Counted from the stretch's first letter, positions 1-11,866 are shown. The stretch is DNA of 64,000 bases from Lantana camara (GCA_037501455.1 CM074855.1:55807001-55871000), one strand, 5' to 3'. Translations and numbers: made by a program. Notes: a model not told the origin generated them from the letters alone.

Positions 1-138
1 GTGTGTTGGCTCGATAACAAAATTGAAGTTGATCGTGACAACACTCCCCACTTCTACAAAATTATGAAGGAAGATTTGAAACTTCCGTTTTCTGACTACT
101 TAGATGAGAAGCGAGTGGACCTCTACAAGAATTTATAA
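1..138 (+). other. Short open frame running in from the window edge
   Basis: A frame open from base 1 encodes about 45 residues and stops at TAA (136-138). It has ordinary amino-acid composition and a stretch reading TPHFYKIMKEDLKLPF. That stretch faintly resembles the start of a plant B3 DNA-binding domain, but it is too short to assign. It may be a captured gene fragment or a chance open frame in element C. No start codon or neighbouring exon can be seen. Confidence 0.2.
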
Positions 139-1548
139 CAAGGAATCAATGCTACTGCTATGGAAACGGGTATTATGCATACATGGCACGTGCATCATGC
201 ATTGGAGTAAATTTTAATTATTTTGGACATTTGTTCTACGTGCTTGACTGTTTTTTTTTGCTGGATATGAGTGCACGCCATTCACATCCCTAACCCCACA
301 TGCATTAGCTCTGTGGTTATATTTAGGTGACTTCCTTACCTGTTCCAACGAGGATCGATTTTAGTGGAAGCAACATTGGGATTCGAACAGGGGTTAACCA
401 GATGATGTATGATCAAGCTAACACAGTCAGGGTAGTGAATGGATAAAAGAAGATACTCGAATATGAGAGAGATAAGAGATCCTTTAACTATCAGGGTGCC
501 TCAGGGTAGGTACTTATTATTTGGAGGTGCTCGGGAGTACATGTTTTATAAGAAAGCCAGAATTTCTAACTCTGGATGGCGTGAAGTGACAATGAAAAGA
601 TCAAGGCAATTGTACCATTCAGAGAATTCAAAGCAGGAAATCAGGTTACTGTTATAAAGACACCTACCAGAGTAGTTGCACTACACAAAGGAAAAAGGGG
701 AAAGTTGTGTAAGCTGTGGAATTTTATGCCGAGGTCATTGAAGAACAACTTCACCAAATATTGAGGATAAGAATATCAACCACGACGACGGTGTACTAAG
801 CAAGATTGTGTAATTCTTCATTTATCTCTCCACGATTGTCTTGAGAGATTTTACCGTGAAAGAATGGTGGTTTCCGATTACCGAGGATCCTATTGGGATT
901 TCAAGAGATTACGCGGATCACTATACTCCGAGAATCAAGCGAGACGATCCAAGATCAGTTGAGTACCGGAGAATCTGAAGGAATACTAAAGAATGCAAGT
1001 TTGAACGGGAAGTTGGAACTATGGCCAGTTAAGGAGTTGATTAACCTTTCAAGTTAAAGAAATTGCCAACCTCGACTCCACTACTACGGTGAACGGTACA
1101 TTGAGCATCCATGGCATTTGTACTCATGCATTTCATAAGTAATTATAATTATTTTTGCTTGACATATGTGACAATATGTAATGTTTGATGTTGCTCGAGT
1201 TTAATAACGTGACTAACTGCTGTAATTTTCATAACTTTAAAATTTTTGTTGTTGTGAATTTTTGTAAACTATATGGATTACCTGCTTGCTTGAACTATCC
1301 GTGCTTCAGTGCTTATAATTTCTTTGGTTACTCACTAATCCTTCATGCACCTACAAGCATATTGTGATTTTATTTTACAGAGATTCCATCTCGATATCCC
1401 CCTTGAGTTAAGCATGGATGATGAGTCGATACTCTAGGGACACCGATATCAGTCGGGTAAAGGTACACTACACATGCATTCCATGTTTTGCATCATGTGT
1501 TATTTTGATGTGCGTATGTTTGAATGCTGTGTAAGTGAACTTGTGTGC

Positions 1549-1920
1549 TAGAGAGTTGTTGAGATCTCTCTATTTGCGTGTTAGGGAGATGTGGGATTCT
1601 CCCTATTTATGTGATAGAAAGATGTTGGATTCTTTCTAATTATGTGAGCAAGAGATGCTGGATTCTCTTGGAGTTAGATATTTGGGAGATGCTGGATTCT
1701 CTCGAATTTAGGGGTTTGAGAAATGCTGGATTCTCTCAAACTAGAATGCTTGGAAGATGTGGAAGTCTGCCAGACTTAGGTTGAGAGACGGGGCTCTCTC
1801 GATTACGTGGTTAAGAGACGGGGTTCTCTTAATTCTGTGCCTGAGGGACGGGGTTCTCTCTTTTGATGTGCTGGGAGACGGGGCTCTCTCTCTTGCGTGC
1901 TGAGAGATGGGATTCTCTCA
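1549..1920 (+). repeat. Tandem array of about 12 covarying stem-loops
   Basis: Units spaced roughly 30-40 bp each form a short hairpin. Older-looking units have the loop TGCTGGAT or similar; later ones have CGGGGT or CGGGGC. Stems differ but stay paired: TAGGGAGA with TCTCCCTA, TAGAAAGA with TCTTTCTA, CAAGAGA with TCTCTTG, GTTTGAGA with TCTCAAAC, TTAAGAGA with TCTCTTAA, TGAGAGA with TCTCTCA. Some units keep pairing only through G-U wobbles, which fits an RNA structure. One unit near 1745-1780 is degenerate. The array lies about 270 bp upstream of the polypurine tract, in what would be the 3' untranslated region of the element RNA. Confidence 0.8.
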
Positions 1921-2192
1921 TGTTTGTCGCGGCTGAGTTGGGTGTGGCCTGGTGCTGGTTTGCAGTCGACGAGGAAGCGTCGATATTGAGCTTTGGGTGC
2001 AGTGGCCTAGTAGGGGATCGAACGAGTCTGAAGCGACCAAGTCAAGTGTTTGAACAAACCTCTGTGACTACGGAACTCTGTAGGGAGTTGATGCAATCAG
2101 TGGAAGTAAACTTCACTATCAGGGTTATGACTCTACACGATTTCAGGAGATGGATTGAAGTATTCCAGATCGAAGCCTTACGACTCAGTATT

Positions 2193-2229
2193 AGGACCTG
2201 AGGACAGGTCCTTTTGAAGGAGGGGAGTT
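2193..2229 (+). promoter_or_regulatory. Polypurine tract of C with preceding hairpin
   Basis: The purine run GAAGGAGGGGAG directly precedes the LTR start and fits the plus-strand primer site of an LTR retrotransposon. Immediately upstream (2193-2212) an 8-bp stem, AGGACCTG with CAGGTCCT, closes the loop AGGA. The same arrangement with a related loop occurs before the polypurine tracts of A, B and D. Confidence 0.7.
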
Positions 2230-2729
2230 TGTGACATCCCGCTCGTCCAATTTGTAAGGTACGCTACGTTTCAACCTTTTAATGTGTTTAATTGTGTGAT
2301 TTTATATTTTTCGTGGCCCTATTTTGAACTCTTTTAGAGTTTAGGGGCCCTTTGTAATTTTCTCTTTTAAGGGGTTTTTCGGTCATTTCTCGTTCGGTCG
2401 AGATTTTGACCTCTTTGACCCCTTCAACGCGTCCGGGGCGGCGAAACGAGTCCGTAGACTCTAAGTTTGCCCAATTCGGATGTCGTTAGCTCGTTCGTTT
2501 GATTGTTTTTGCGTACGAGGACCCGAGATATATACCCCGGATCCTCGTTTTGCGTGCCAAAGATCAGACCTCAGCCCAGCGCCGTCTTCTCCAGCGATTT
2601 TCACTGTTCACACACACTCGAAGGTGCGTTTTCATGCACTAGCCCGTTCTCCCTCGTTTCTCGACGGAATTCGACGAATTGATAGTGGAAATTTATCAGC
2701 TCGACGAGCCCGTCCCGATGGTACAAGAA

Positions 2730-3640
2730 TCGGAGGGTAAAACGCAGCGGTGGTGGCGCTACGGCACAGCAGCGGCGGCGCGACTTAGAGCCGCCACTTC
2801 ACCGCCCAATTGCGGCGGCTTCCGGCCACCCTCCGGCGACACGCGCCCCCAACCCTTGACGAGGAGTTTCCGGCGCAACCCCCAGTTCAAGCGGCGCCGC
2901 CATCGGGGCGGCGAGGAGGCCGCACGCGCCGCCCAAAGCGGACGACGGGCGGCGGCGCTACTGTAGCGGCGCGATTCCGCCACCTCCGGCGACTTTTTCC
3001 GGCGAACTTCGACGGTTTCCAAGGTTTTCCGAGGCCCTGATTCCATTTCCGGCCTCCTTTTTGGGCGAATCACGGCGGAGATGGCCGAACCGGCGAGTGG
3101 CGCACCGGCGGCTTTTCGGCGGCGGATTTGGCCCTTTTCCGGTGGGTTTTTGGTGGTGGTTCCTTCACGGAAGTTGTTCAGAATATCGAAACGTAGCGGA
3201 TGGCGTTGGCCCCAACCCGAGAACCGGCCGGCGGCGGCGAACCGGTGGCGGACCGGCCTGGACCGGCGGTCCGATTTTCCGGCGATCTTTCTGGCGATTT
3301 GACTTGGGGCTTTGGTAGGGCTCGTTACAAGCTTTCCAACGGTATGTCCGGATTTTATTTTCGTTTAGCGGTTTGTATTTAATTTCAGTTTTCGTCGTTG
3401 GAATTTAGTTCGGTTTTTCGTTAACGAAGTCCCGTGTGTTTGGTATTTTCTGAAATTGATTGAGGGCTATTGTTTAGTAGGCCGAGGCGCTTGTTTCTGT
3501 CCTTCCGGGGATTTTTCCGACCACCGGAGGCGGTGTTCCGGTGGCGGCCGGTGGCTGTTCGGCCGGCCACGGTGGTGGCTTTCCGGCGACTTTCGGACAG
3601 TAGGTCCGTTTCGTTGTGGTGAGTCCATTGCCACTTTCCG
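2730..3640. other. GC-rich block inside the LTR of C
   Basis: About 0.9 kb of this LTR is strongly GC-rich and CpG-rich, dense in CCGGCG and CCGGTGG motifs, while the flanking LTR is AT-rich. Overlapping open frames occur on both strands, as expected from high GC content. None has a recognisable domain or a sensible start, so I treat them as non-coding. The other related LTRs carry palindromes at a roughly comparable position, not this block. Confidence 0.6.
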
Positions 3641-5358
3641 TTCGTCAATCGGATGTCCGGTTGATTTTATATGAATTTTTGAAGTTATTGTATTTTATTC
3701 GTTAATTGATTTTAATTGTGCAATTCGATCCTGTATGTGCTATAAATTGAAATTATGAATTGTATGATACTTGAAAATATGTTATGATGTATGAAAACTT
3801 GATTCGTGATTTATGGAAATTATTTGCCTCGTATTACGACTATTTACTTGAGAATAATTATTATTTAAAGGGATGTTAGTGTAATTTTAGAAACTAATTG
3901 ATTATGAAGTTGTATGAAACATAAGAAATGAATTATGAATAGATACGTTGTATTTAATTTGAATAAATTGATCAAGTATGCCAATTGTTATTATATCGTG
4001 AAATATGCCAATGTGTAATTTATATATTTATTGTTATATAATTCATGTTAATTTCGTGAGACTTGGTGCATGATATGATTTGAATTCTTAATGTCCTACT
4101 TTATTTTATGTAGTTAATGTTATGAATTTTATAGGTATGCATCTTTTGATATGGAATATGAATTATAATATGCTCTGAATGACTTGATTGGATAGATATG
4201 GATTATATGTTGCATCATTTGTATTCGTGAGCATGGCCGTGCGTCTTTGTGGTTGTGTTTGGAGTCTGAGTCTGTGTTCTGTGTGTATTCAGTCGTTCAG
4301 GGTTTCTTCAGGGAATGTCTGTCAGCTGGTTGGGTTCCAGTGGGACTTCTTGGCTTGTGTTTTCCGTTCTCGTCGGTGAAAGGTGAGGTTTTAGGAATTT
4401 TGTTTTAGTTACAGCGACCTACAACCCTCTGTGCTCGTTTTCAAGCCTGCATGCGATTATTCTATTATATTTATATAATAGATATGTGTGTTTATATGAT
4501 ATGTTTATGAATTTGTCATACGATTAAAGGTTTTCGAACTGTATATGTACGAGCATATGTAAGCTTGAAATGTTTTGCAATGAGGCTATGCTCCAAACCG
4601 TGTGTCTTCATACCAGCTGCGGATTAGGATGACACGGAGAGGTACGTTTATAGCATATGCTAAGTTGCAAGGTATGGTATGCTCCGATAAGGTACGTAAG
4701 TATGATTTTGATTCGATATGATAAGTTTGATATGTAGCGAGTTATGATATGATCTGTTCTGATATGCTCTGTTTTGATATGTTGGGCCCCGAGACGTGGG
4801 TAAGGGGGACCCGGGACGACCATGGGGTCGCCGGTTATGACCCCTGTGCACGTTCTCATTTGAGATATTCACGTGCGACCTAGGGAGGTTGGGAAGGCGT
4901 GGTATCTTGAGCCCTCGGTGGATAACCGTGGAAGGCACAGTGTGGGTTCGCTACCCCGTGTGTGTTTGTATCTGTATGAGTAGTGAGGGTTTGCTCCCCG
5001 AACTACATGGTGTTGGGGTTGGATTGTTTATGATATTTGTTTGTTTTCTGATTTGATACGTATGATTCGATATGGAAGTAAGGTGGGAGACCCGTACTCG
5101 CCGGGTATATGATTATGATATGTTATGTTGATTATGAAACGGGATAGGAGTTTTCTCTCTTAATAAAATATGAGTATGCTCAGTTTGTTAAGTTATGAAT
5201 AAGTTAAGATATGTATAAGTTTGATTTGATATGATATGTATAAGTTCGATTTGAAAATGGTTTTGGTATGCAAAACCCTACTCCCGGTTCATAATCTTTC
5301 TTTTGATACGTGCTCTGCTCCTTATTATGTATAGTGTGTGTGAGTTCAGCCCCCTCGC

Positions 5359-5404
5359 TCAGTCAGTGGACTGACCCTCGCCCCACCTATGTTTTAGTTT
5401 GCAG
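5359..5404 (+). promoter_or_regulatory. Conserved hairpin and splice-acceptor-like site in LTR C
   Basis: TCAGTC pairs with GACTGA around the loop AGTG (5359-5374). It is followed by a T-rich tract and TTTGCAG|G at 5404, then by GAGCTAGGCGG. The same order (small hairpin, pyrimidine-rich tract, CAG|G, GCTAGGCGG) occurs in every related LTR in the window. The function is inferred; it could be a 3' splice site or part of an RNA-processing signal. Confidence 0.5.
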
Positions 5405-5836
5405 GTTCAGTTGTTGGAGTTCGAGCTAGGCGGCTTTGAGTCTGGTCTGTCGAGTCTGTGTCGGTCCGTTTGATTTTGTTAAGTATTTTGTTCTGAATTA
5501 TTTATGAATCTATGTATATAGTATGTTCTGTACAAGATGATACTTATGCTTTGATTTTATGAATTTTCGGGACAGGTTAGGACAGGTTCGTAGAATTAGT
5601 TGAACCCGTTTACTTATGTTTATTGATTAAGTTTTGTTAGTTCATATGTTGCATCGCTTCCGCATTCGGGTTTTTGCATATTTGGCTTGTACAGGTTTTA
5701 GGAACCGCCTAGCTTTGGTTGGATTTTTCGTTTGTCACCCGTTCGCTGTGACCTGGTGCGTGTGCGGATTTTCCATTTCGTACCCCGTGTCGGGTCATAG
5801 TGCGGGGGTGTGGTGCCTCACCGTTGGGGTGCTACA

Positions 5837-8768
5837 CACCAAGCCCCTGGGCCCCATTCATTGTGAACATTCATTCATTCTCGCCAAAACATTTGGTAGG
5901 TTCAAGAAACAAGGGCTTTACGTTTGCAATCATTTACTCGATAAAAGACTCAATATTTATATCATATTACTTTGGCTTAAAACTTTTCACATAGGGAGAT
6001 ATATCGGGTCGTTTTATCTAAGTAGAAGAGAAACCCACCTTAACCGCAAAGAGGAGAACACAAGAGCCTCTCGGATCGGCCTCGTCTCCAACGGACTCAA
6101 AATCTGTGCAAGAGAGGTGAGGTGAGACTCAATATGACCAAATAAGACGCTCGGCAATGAAATGATTATGATATGAATGTATAAGAGATGCTATAATGTA
6201 ATGGACATGTTCATGTGCACTATTAAAGTCTTAAGGACATATAAACGTTCAATTCATTCATTCAATGAAGCATTCGTATTCAAACGAATTCATATCCTTC
6301 ACATTTCACGTCAAAGGAATTTAAATTATATAATCAAGTCATTCATTTCCATTCACTTTCATAATTTCACATTTTCAATCAAATTAATTCAAGAAATTCA
6401 AATATAATCAAAGTACAAGTTAAATCACATTTAAATTAGAACATAAACAATTAAACATATTCAATTGCATTTACAATTAACAATTAAACAATTAAATACA
6501 TTCAATTAAATTTAGAAAATTAAATAAAACATGAAATAGGTAACAATTAAATTCTATAATTTAATTAAATCAAATAACAATTAATATTTAATAAATATGT
6601 AATATATTAAATATATATATATACATACATATACATATACTATAATATATATACATATATACGTATTATATTATATATATACATATATAGGTATAATTTA
6701 TAAATACATGCAAACAAATACACAATGCATGCAAAATAACTTCAAAATGCATGCAAAAGCTAAAACATGCATGCAACTTATCATGAAAGTGCATGCAAAC
6801 CATGCATCTACTAATTCTCATGCAAGAAGAAAAGGGAAGAATGAACAGCAGCAGCAGCAACTCACGGGAACAGCAAACAGGCATGAAAAATAAGGTGACA
6901 CGGGGGTGTCACCTTCAAGGAGCAAACCGAGACACCCCCGTGTCTCGGTACAGAGGAAACCACCCAAGAAACACCCCCGTTCCAGCTGAAACAAGCAGGA
7001 ACGACACACCCGTGTCGCAGCAAACGCAGCAGCAACAAACACGCGAAGAACCCCTGTTTTCCTTCCTCAAACGCAGCACAACTCAAGCAACAAATAGACA
7101 ACATATATATAGCTATAAATGACAGGAATTGCAGCAAGAAATCAGCTCAAAATCACCCCAAAACTGACAGCAAAAGAGCAAGAAAAATAGCAGCTGTGAC
7201 AGCAACAATCCAGGCCCAAAAACAGGGTATAAAACGCGAGAAACAGGGCAAGAAATGATCTCCATTAATCCCAACACATTCATACAAGTTAGGCTAACAA
7301 ATATGCAGCAAAACACCACAAATTAAACCTATAAATCAGTCCCACAACAGTTCAAACATGGAAGGCTGTCACACGTGACTTTTCTTCAAAGTTTTCTCAA
7401 TGTTCCAAAGTTGATATTTCATAAATACTTCAACTACCATGCAATTAATGATCGTAAATGAAAAGAAGATATCAAAACAATCATTCTCAAGCTTGGAATC
7501 ATACAAATCCATCAAGAATTGGAGAAGATCGAAAGAAACGCCCAAAAACGTCTTTATTCAAGAACAGCCGAAAAATGCATGAAACCATGATCAAATTTGG
7601 GGATGAATGAATGAAAATGACCAGGAATGAACATATAATACAACCCTAAGCTTACCTTGTTGATTGGATGAGGATTGGATAAGATTTGAGCTTTGAATCT
7701 CCAAGGTACAAGGGTTATGGGATGAAACCGGAAGGCAGTGACTTTGGCTGAGATTTGTGAATTGTGAGAGGGTTGGTTCGGTTAGGGCTTGGTACAGAAG
7801 ATTAGGTGGTCGAGTTATGGTTCTAAAGCCTCAAACCATGGTTAATTTGGTCAACAATTGAATAAGTTATGGCCATTTTAATGTAACAAGGTCAGTTTCG
7901 TCGTCGTTTCGTATTTCGGTTGAATTTCGGAGGTTCAATTGACGTTATAAAAATATAAGGCTAAGTTTACTAAACTCGAATTTTCTTTACGAGTTCAGCG
8001 GAGTTGACGGAACTCGAATACGAGTTCCCGAGCTCAAGATATTAAATACGGAACCAAGGGTGCGCTAAGTGCTCGTTAGCCCCCGACTTGGATTCCACAA
8101 TACAAATTAAATCCGAAACACAAGCAAATGAATTCGAAAATACGAAACGAACAAATATTCATGTACAAGACACGTATAAGTTCAACATATTAAATTCGCA
8201 CAAAATTCCGGTATCAATTCAAATAGAAACGAAGCACTCAAACGCAATGAAACAATAAAACCCATAACATTAACAAAAATAACCAACTAAATTCATTTAT
8301 AATATATTACATATAATATGCATGCATACGTATCTAATAGATATAAATACATGCATGCAATATTATATAAGTTATAATTATAAAATGCATGCAAATATGA
8401 TTTATAACTAATTATGCATGCATAATTTTAAATCCATGCACACACGTACGTTTATATATATGTATATATATTTATATTATATAATGTAATTAATATTAAT
8501 AACATTAAATTAAAATAATTAACATTTAATACATATAAAATAAAATGAAATATATAGAACATGTAAAAAAATAATTATTCGCGCAATTAAAGAGCACACA
8601 AGTTATTCACATAAATTCAAATTCAAATATTGTATATTTTTCAATTAATCCCTTATTTAACAATTAAACAATGAAATTTAATTATAGAAAACACTAAATA
8701 TCAATTAATTTGCGAAATTAAGTAAACATATACGTCATGCTGTACTAATAAAGAATTGGGGCGTTACA
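5837..8768 (-). repeat. 3' LTR of element A, truncated
   Basis: This is the partner of 12817-15747. It matches nearly base for base except scattered substitutions, for example near 6004, 6597, 6969 and 7022. On the minus strand it starts TGTAACGCCCCAATTC at 8768, preceded by a polypurine tract. At its left end the match to the other LTR stops where element C is inserted. It is AT-rich with TGCATGCA-rich and TA-rich stretches. A donor-like CAAG|GTAAGC lies on the minus strand near 7655. Confidence 0.9.
6892..7017 (-). repeat. LTR palindromes with CGGGGG loop (A, 3' LTR)
   Basis: Two 24-bp palindromes have 9-bp stems. AAGGTGACA pairs with TGTCACCTT (6892-6915), and ACCGAGACA pairs with TGTCTCGGT (6926-6949). 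The loop on the element's sense strand is CGGGGG or its near-complement. A third, weaker one at 7002-7017 pairs CGACAC with GTGTCG. A decayed half-unit lies near 6970. They sit in an otherwise AT-rich LTR. Confidence 0.75.
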
Positions 8769-8803
8769 ACCTTTCCCCCTTAAAAGAATCCGTCCTCGGA
8801 TTC
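8769..8803 (-). promoter_or_regulatory. Polypurine tract of A with adjacent hairpin
   Basis: On the minus strand the run CTTTTAAGGGGGAAAGG ends two bases before the 3' LTR and fits the plus-strand primer. Directly upstream in element sense, GAATCCG pairs with CGGATTC around AGGA (8786-8803). D has the same stem with loop GGGA, while B and C have a different stem with an equivalent loop. Confidence 0.75.
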
Positions 8804-8829
8804 ACTATCTGCCTGAAAACGATTGATCA

Positions 8830-8987
8830 AGGAACCCCGTTCCTCGCAAACAACAAGGAGAGAATCCCCGTCTCTCAAACAACAAGGAGAGAACCCCGTC
8901 TCTCGCAGGCAAAGAGAGCACCCCGTCTCTCGAACAAAATAAGAGCATCCCCGTCTCTTACAAACAACGAGAGCACCCCGTCTCTCG
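8830..8987 (-). repeat. Stem-loop array in the 3' region of A
   Basis: Six short hairpins follow one another. The first pairs AGGAA with TTCCT; others pair GAGAGA with TCTCTC, TAAGAG with CTCTTA and CGAGAG with CTCTCG. The element-sense loop is CGGGGT, CGGGGAT or similar. The outer pairs change together. A decayed unit may follow to about 9020. The position, just upstream of the polypurine tract, matches the arrays in B and C. Confidence 0.75.
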
Positions 8988-11854
8988 AACAAAAACAAGA
9001 GCAAGGAAGTCTCCAATACTCCCAAGCCACACACGCGAAACCATAATTAAAATCATGTAAGACACCTCAAAGCAAGTAACAGACATCGTCCACGTTGGTT
9101 ATCAATTGCTCCAATTAATTTAACATGACAAGATATCGAAGCACATAATATAAAAATTATTGGAGTTAAGTTTGTATGGATGCATGTATCATGGATGCTA
9201 TAAGTACCGTTCACCGTAGTTGCCAAATTTAGAATTGTAAGTTGTCGTTGTCCAGTGCATGATCTGTCCTGAAGATAAACTTAGTGCTCAACTTGGCTTC
9301 AACCTCTTCAGGGTACCCCGGTGAAGCAATTTGATGAATCCTTTAAGGATTATACTCTTGAATTCCTTCTGACTTGTACTGTTTCCAGTTTTCACCATTT
9401 CCCGTAATCTTTGTTCGACCAACCAACTCCTTTTTAATTGACCGAGATTGACTTCCCCGTATACCCCTAAATCATTGGTCCTGAACTCAGATCTGTAGTT
9501 ATTACCTTTACCATATCGAAGTCTAACATATCCCCGAGGATAACCACTCTGAATAACCTTGATGATTCAATCCCGACCTTAAGATGTTTATTCTTATGGT
9601 CTTTCTCAATACAAATCCTTTCCCATCTTCCGTTCCTATGATCCGTTCATTCCCTTTGACCCCCTAAAGGTTATATTCGATAGTTAATCCCATATTTCTT
9701 AAATCGAAGACGGAAGGTTCTTGACAATTCCTAGGTTTTGATTTAGATTTCTCAATGGTCATCCTCTTTGGTTTTATTTCTTCTTAACTCCTTCCAATTC
9801 ATTGGACCAAGCTTTATTGATAGCATCTCTTTCTGTATTAATTCAAATTGATTCCCTCTCGATAAATCAACTAGAGAGTTTCCTTAACTTCTCCGTAACT
9901 CCTCCATCTTCAAATCGACTAACACATGTAGAAAATTCAATGAACCATCTTCCCCAATTCCTCGTGGAAATCTTCAGCCACAACTTCGAGTTTTAAATTT
10001 TTTTATTTTTTATTTTTTGATAAAGCAGTTTCATTTGGGGGAGGGAAGAATTTAACGAACATAGCAACCCCCTTCTCTATTCTTGTTCAATCCAACACCC
10101 CAAAGCCAACTCTAATTTCGCTTCTTTTTCTGAATCCCATTTCCATCAACCTGCCCCTTATTTGAGGTTCTTTATTTTCTCCAACGTTACCTACCTATGT
10201 AATTCCATTATTCCCTTTCATCTGAATTCTGAGGTGGCTCGGTTAAAATAATACTTGATGGGTGAGATGAAGGAACTTCCTATCAAATAAACACTAAAAT
10301 GCATGTCGGGTTAAAATTGACGATGCATGTGTCACGTTTAAATCAAGTAACTATGCATCACATTAGCGCAACGAAACCAAATAGAATGCACGGATAATCA
10401 TAAGGCCAGAAGAATAAATAATTAATGCGAAATATGATGCACGTGCTATGAATGCTTTGGAACCTGTCACCAATGGGGTAAGCTATTAGCTCAGTAGCTT
10501 TTCTCTCGTCCCTCCAAACACGAGGTTACTTTGACTTGCTGATCATGCTTCGTCTTTCCCACGGTCTTCAAGATTTCCAAGGATCCTGTGCATCACTTGT
10601 ATCTTCCACTGTCCGGAATTGAAATTTCACTATCCCTGATTCCTTCGACATCCACTGAGTTAGCCTCTGCATTTACCCCCAGGGATCGCCCTTCAACCTT
10701 GCTCAAACTCTCTTACAAAATGAATCCCCAATATAATTCTGAACCCTACTTCTCGCCGTCACCGTGATCAAGACTCCGTCCTTATCCTTTATGAACTTGG
10801 ATTGACAAATTAAGCTTGTTTTCCGATTGCTTATACCTGAGCGCATGGTTTCCTTGCAAAGAATCTCTCCTCGAGAATAATCCTTCAACCGGTCTTTGCC
10901 TTTCTTTATAGTTCCCATTTGTTGCTCCATATCTTCCAATTCAACTTCACAATATGATAATTCATCTTGGATTTGGAAAAACGAACTAAAATCTCGTTCT
11001 CCATATCGCCTCCTCCCATATTTGTATTTTTCCAGGTACTTACCTCTCCCTACTCCCTTCCAGACTCGTTTCACATCTTAATCGAAATCCAAAGCACTCC
11101 AATCCAACTCTTCCCAGCCTTAACTTTGACAAACTTGATTTCAAATCACTGGACTTAGTCAGAAATCCTTCTTGGTCAATCCTTGGTGTACAACTCCTAC
11201 CGGACCCATTTTATCTTAACTCCTTTTTTTATTATTAATACCTCTTCAATGCTCCAATTCCGGAATCAAAATACCTTCAAGGTTTGTTCACTTCCTTCAT
11301 TAGGTTGAACGATCCCGTTGCTTCCAATCAAAGGCACCTTGTATGGCAGAGCCGTATATGTCAATCTTCTAAGTCGTAACCATCTTATAATCAATCCCCA
11401 TTTCACCAAGTATCCTTCTACCACCGCATCTCTTAATTCAAACCTCCCATTCCGAATCGAAATCCTTGAACTCTAGCTCCCTCTAGAAAACCTCACATCT
11501 CGGATTCTCTACATTCTTCCCGGTTGTATCCCTTCTAGCTTCCATGCCTCAGGACGAACTAGCAATAGATCGTCTTTATCGTGGAGCTTGGCCGTGGTTT
11601 GATATTATTTTCATAACCTGTGAATCATAACTCATTTTCGGAGATATATGCATGCCATTAAAACATGCTCATGGCACTTATTCAACACGAAAGGCACAGA
11701 TTCAATATGGAATGCAACATGTAATTCGACAAGGTTAAAAGAAAGACGATTTCATGTTCAAAATTGATGCAATGCACACATTATCACTTAGTTCCTATGC
11801 CGAACGACTTAGACAGACCCACACGACACGAGAGCCCGGGTTTTGCAACCTTAA
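8988..11854 (-). other. Internal region of A without recognisable genes
   Basis: About 2.9 kb lies between the stem-loop array and the primer binding site. The plus strand is pyrimidine-rich, so the element RNA is purine-rich. The longest minus-strand open frame is 123 codons (11074-10703), charged and lysine-rich. I see no zinc knuckle, protease, polymerase or integrase motif, and no similarity to the gag of B or D. I treat that frame as unsupported. Near 9210 the ACGGTGAACGGTAC string shared with B and C is present. Confidence 0.6.
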
Positions 11855-11866
11855 GCTCTGATACCA
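11855..11866 (-). promoter_or_regulatory. Primer binding site of A (tRNA-iMet)
   Basis: The minus strand reads TGGTATCAGAGC, the usual complement to the 3' end of plant initiator tRNA-Met, eight bases inside the 5' LTR. This fixes the element's orientation. Confidence 0.9.

Larger units (their letters stand above)
1..2229 (+). mobile_element. 3' internal region of gypsy-type element C (noncoding)
   Basis: This stretch runs from the window edge to a purine-rich tract directly before an LTR that starts at 2230, so it is the 3' end of the internal region of a plus-strand LTR element. I recognise no protease, reverse transcriptase or integrase motif in any frame, and reading frames are short and broken. 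Around 1090-1105 it has the string ACGGTGAACGGTAC, which also occurs in the internal regions of elements A (near 9210) and B (near 29700). That links the three as relatives. From 1549 to 1920 it carries a tandem stem-loop array. Most likely it is a non-autonomous or decayed Ty3/gypsy relative; its 5' part lies outside the window. Confidence 0.7.
2230..5836 (+). repeat. 3' LTR of element C
   Basis: The repeat starts TGTGACATCCCG after a polypurine tract and ends GGTGCTACA. Its last ~250 bp closely match the ends of the LTRs of A, B, D and the solo LTR, including a segment ending in the GTGCGGGGG motif. Length is about 3.6 kb. It is followed at 5837 by CACCA and then by sequence of element A's LTR that is uninterrupted in the other copy at 12817. 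C therefore inserted into A, with CACCA as the probable target duplication; its left copy would lie outside the window. The first 1.4 kb is GC-rich and the rest AT-rich. The 5' LTR is not in the window. Confidence 0.8.

Noticed and set aside
2480..3674. Overlapping open frames in the GC-rich block of LTR C
   Set aside because: Frames on both strands overlap heavily, are low-complexity (Arg/Ala/Gly/Pro-rich) and have no recognised domain; high GC content explains them.
10703..11074. 123-codon minus-strand frame inside element A
   Set aside because: Charged and lysine-rich with no recognisable domain, in an otherwise broken noncoding internal region; one copy only, so no test of constraint.
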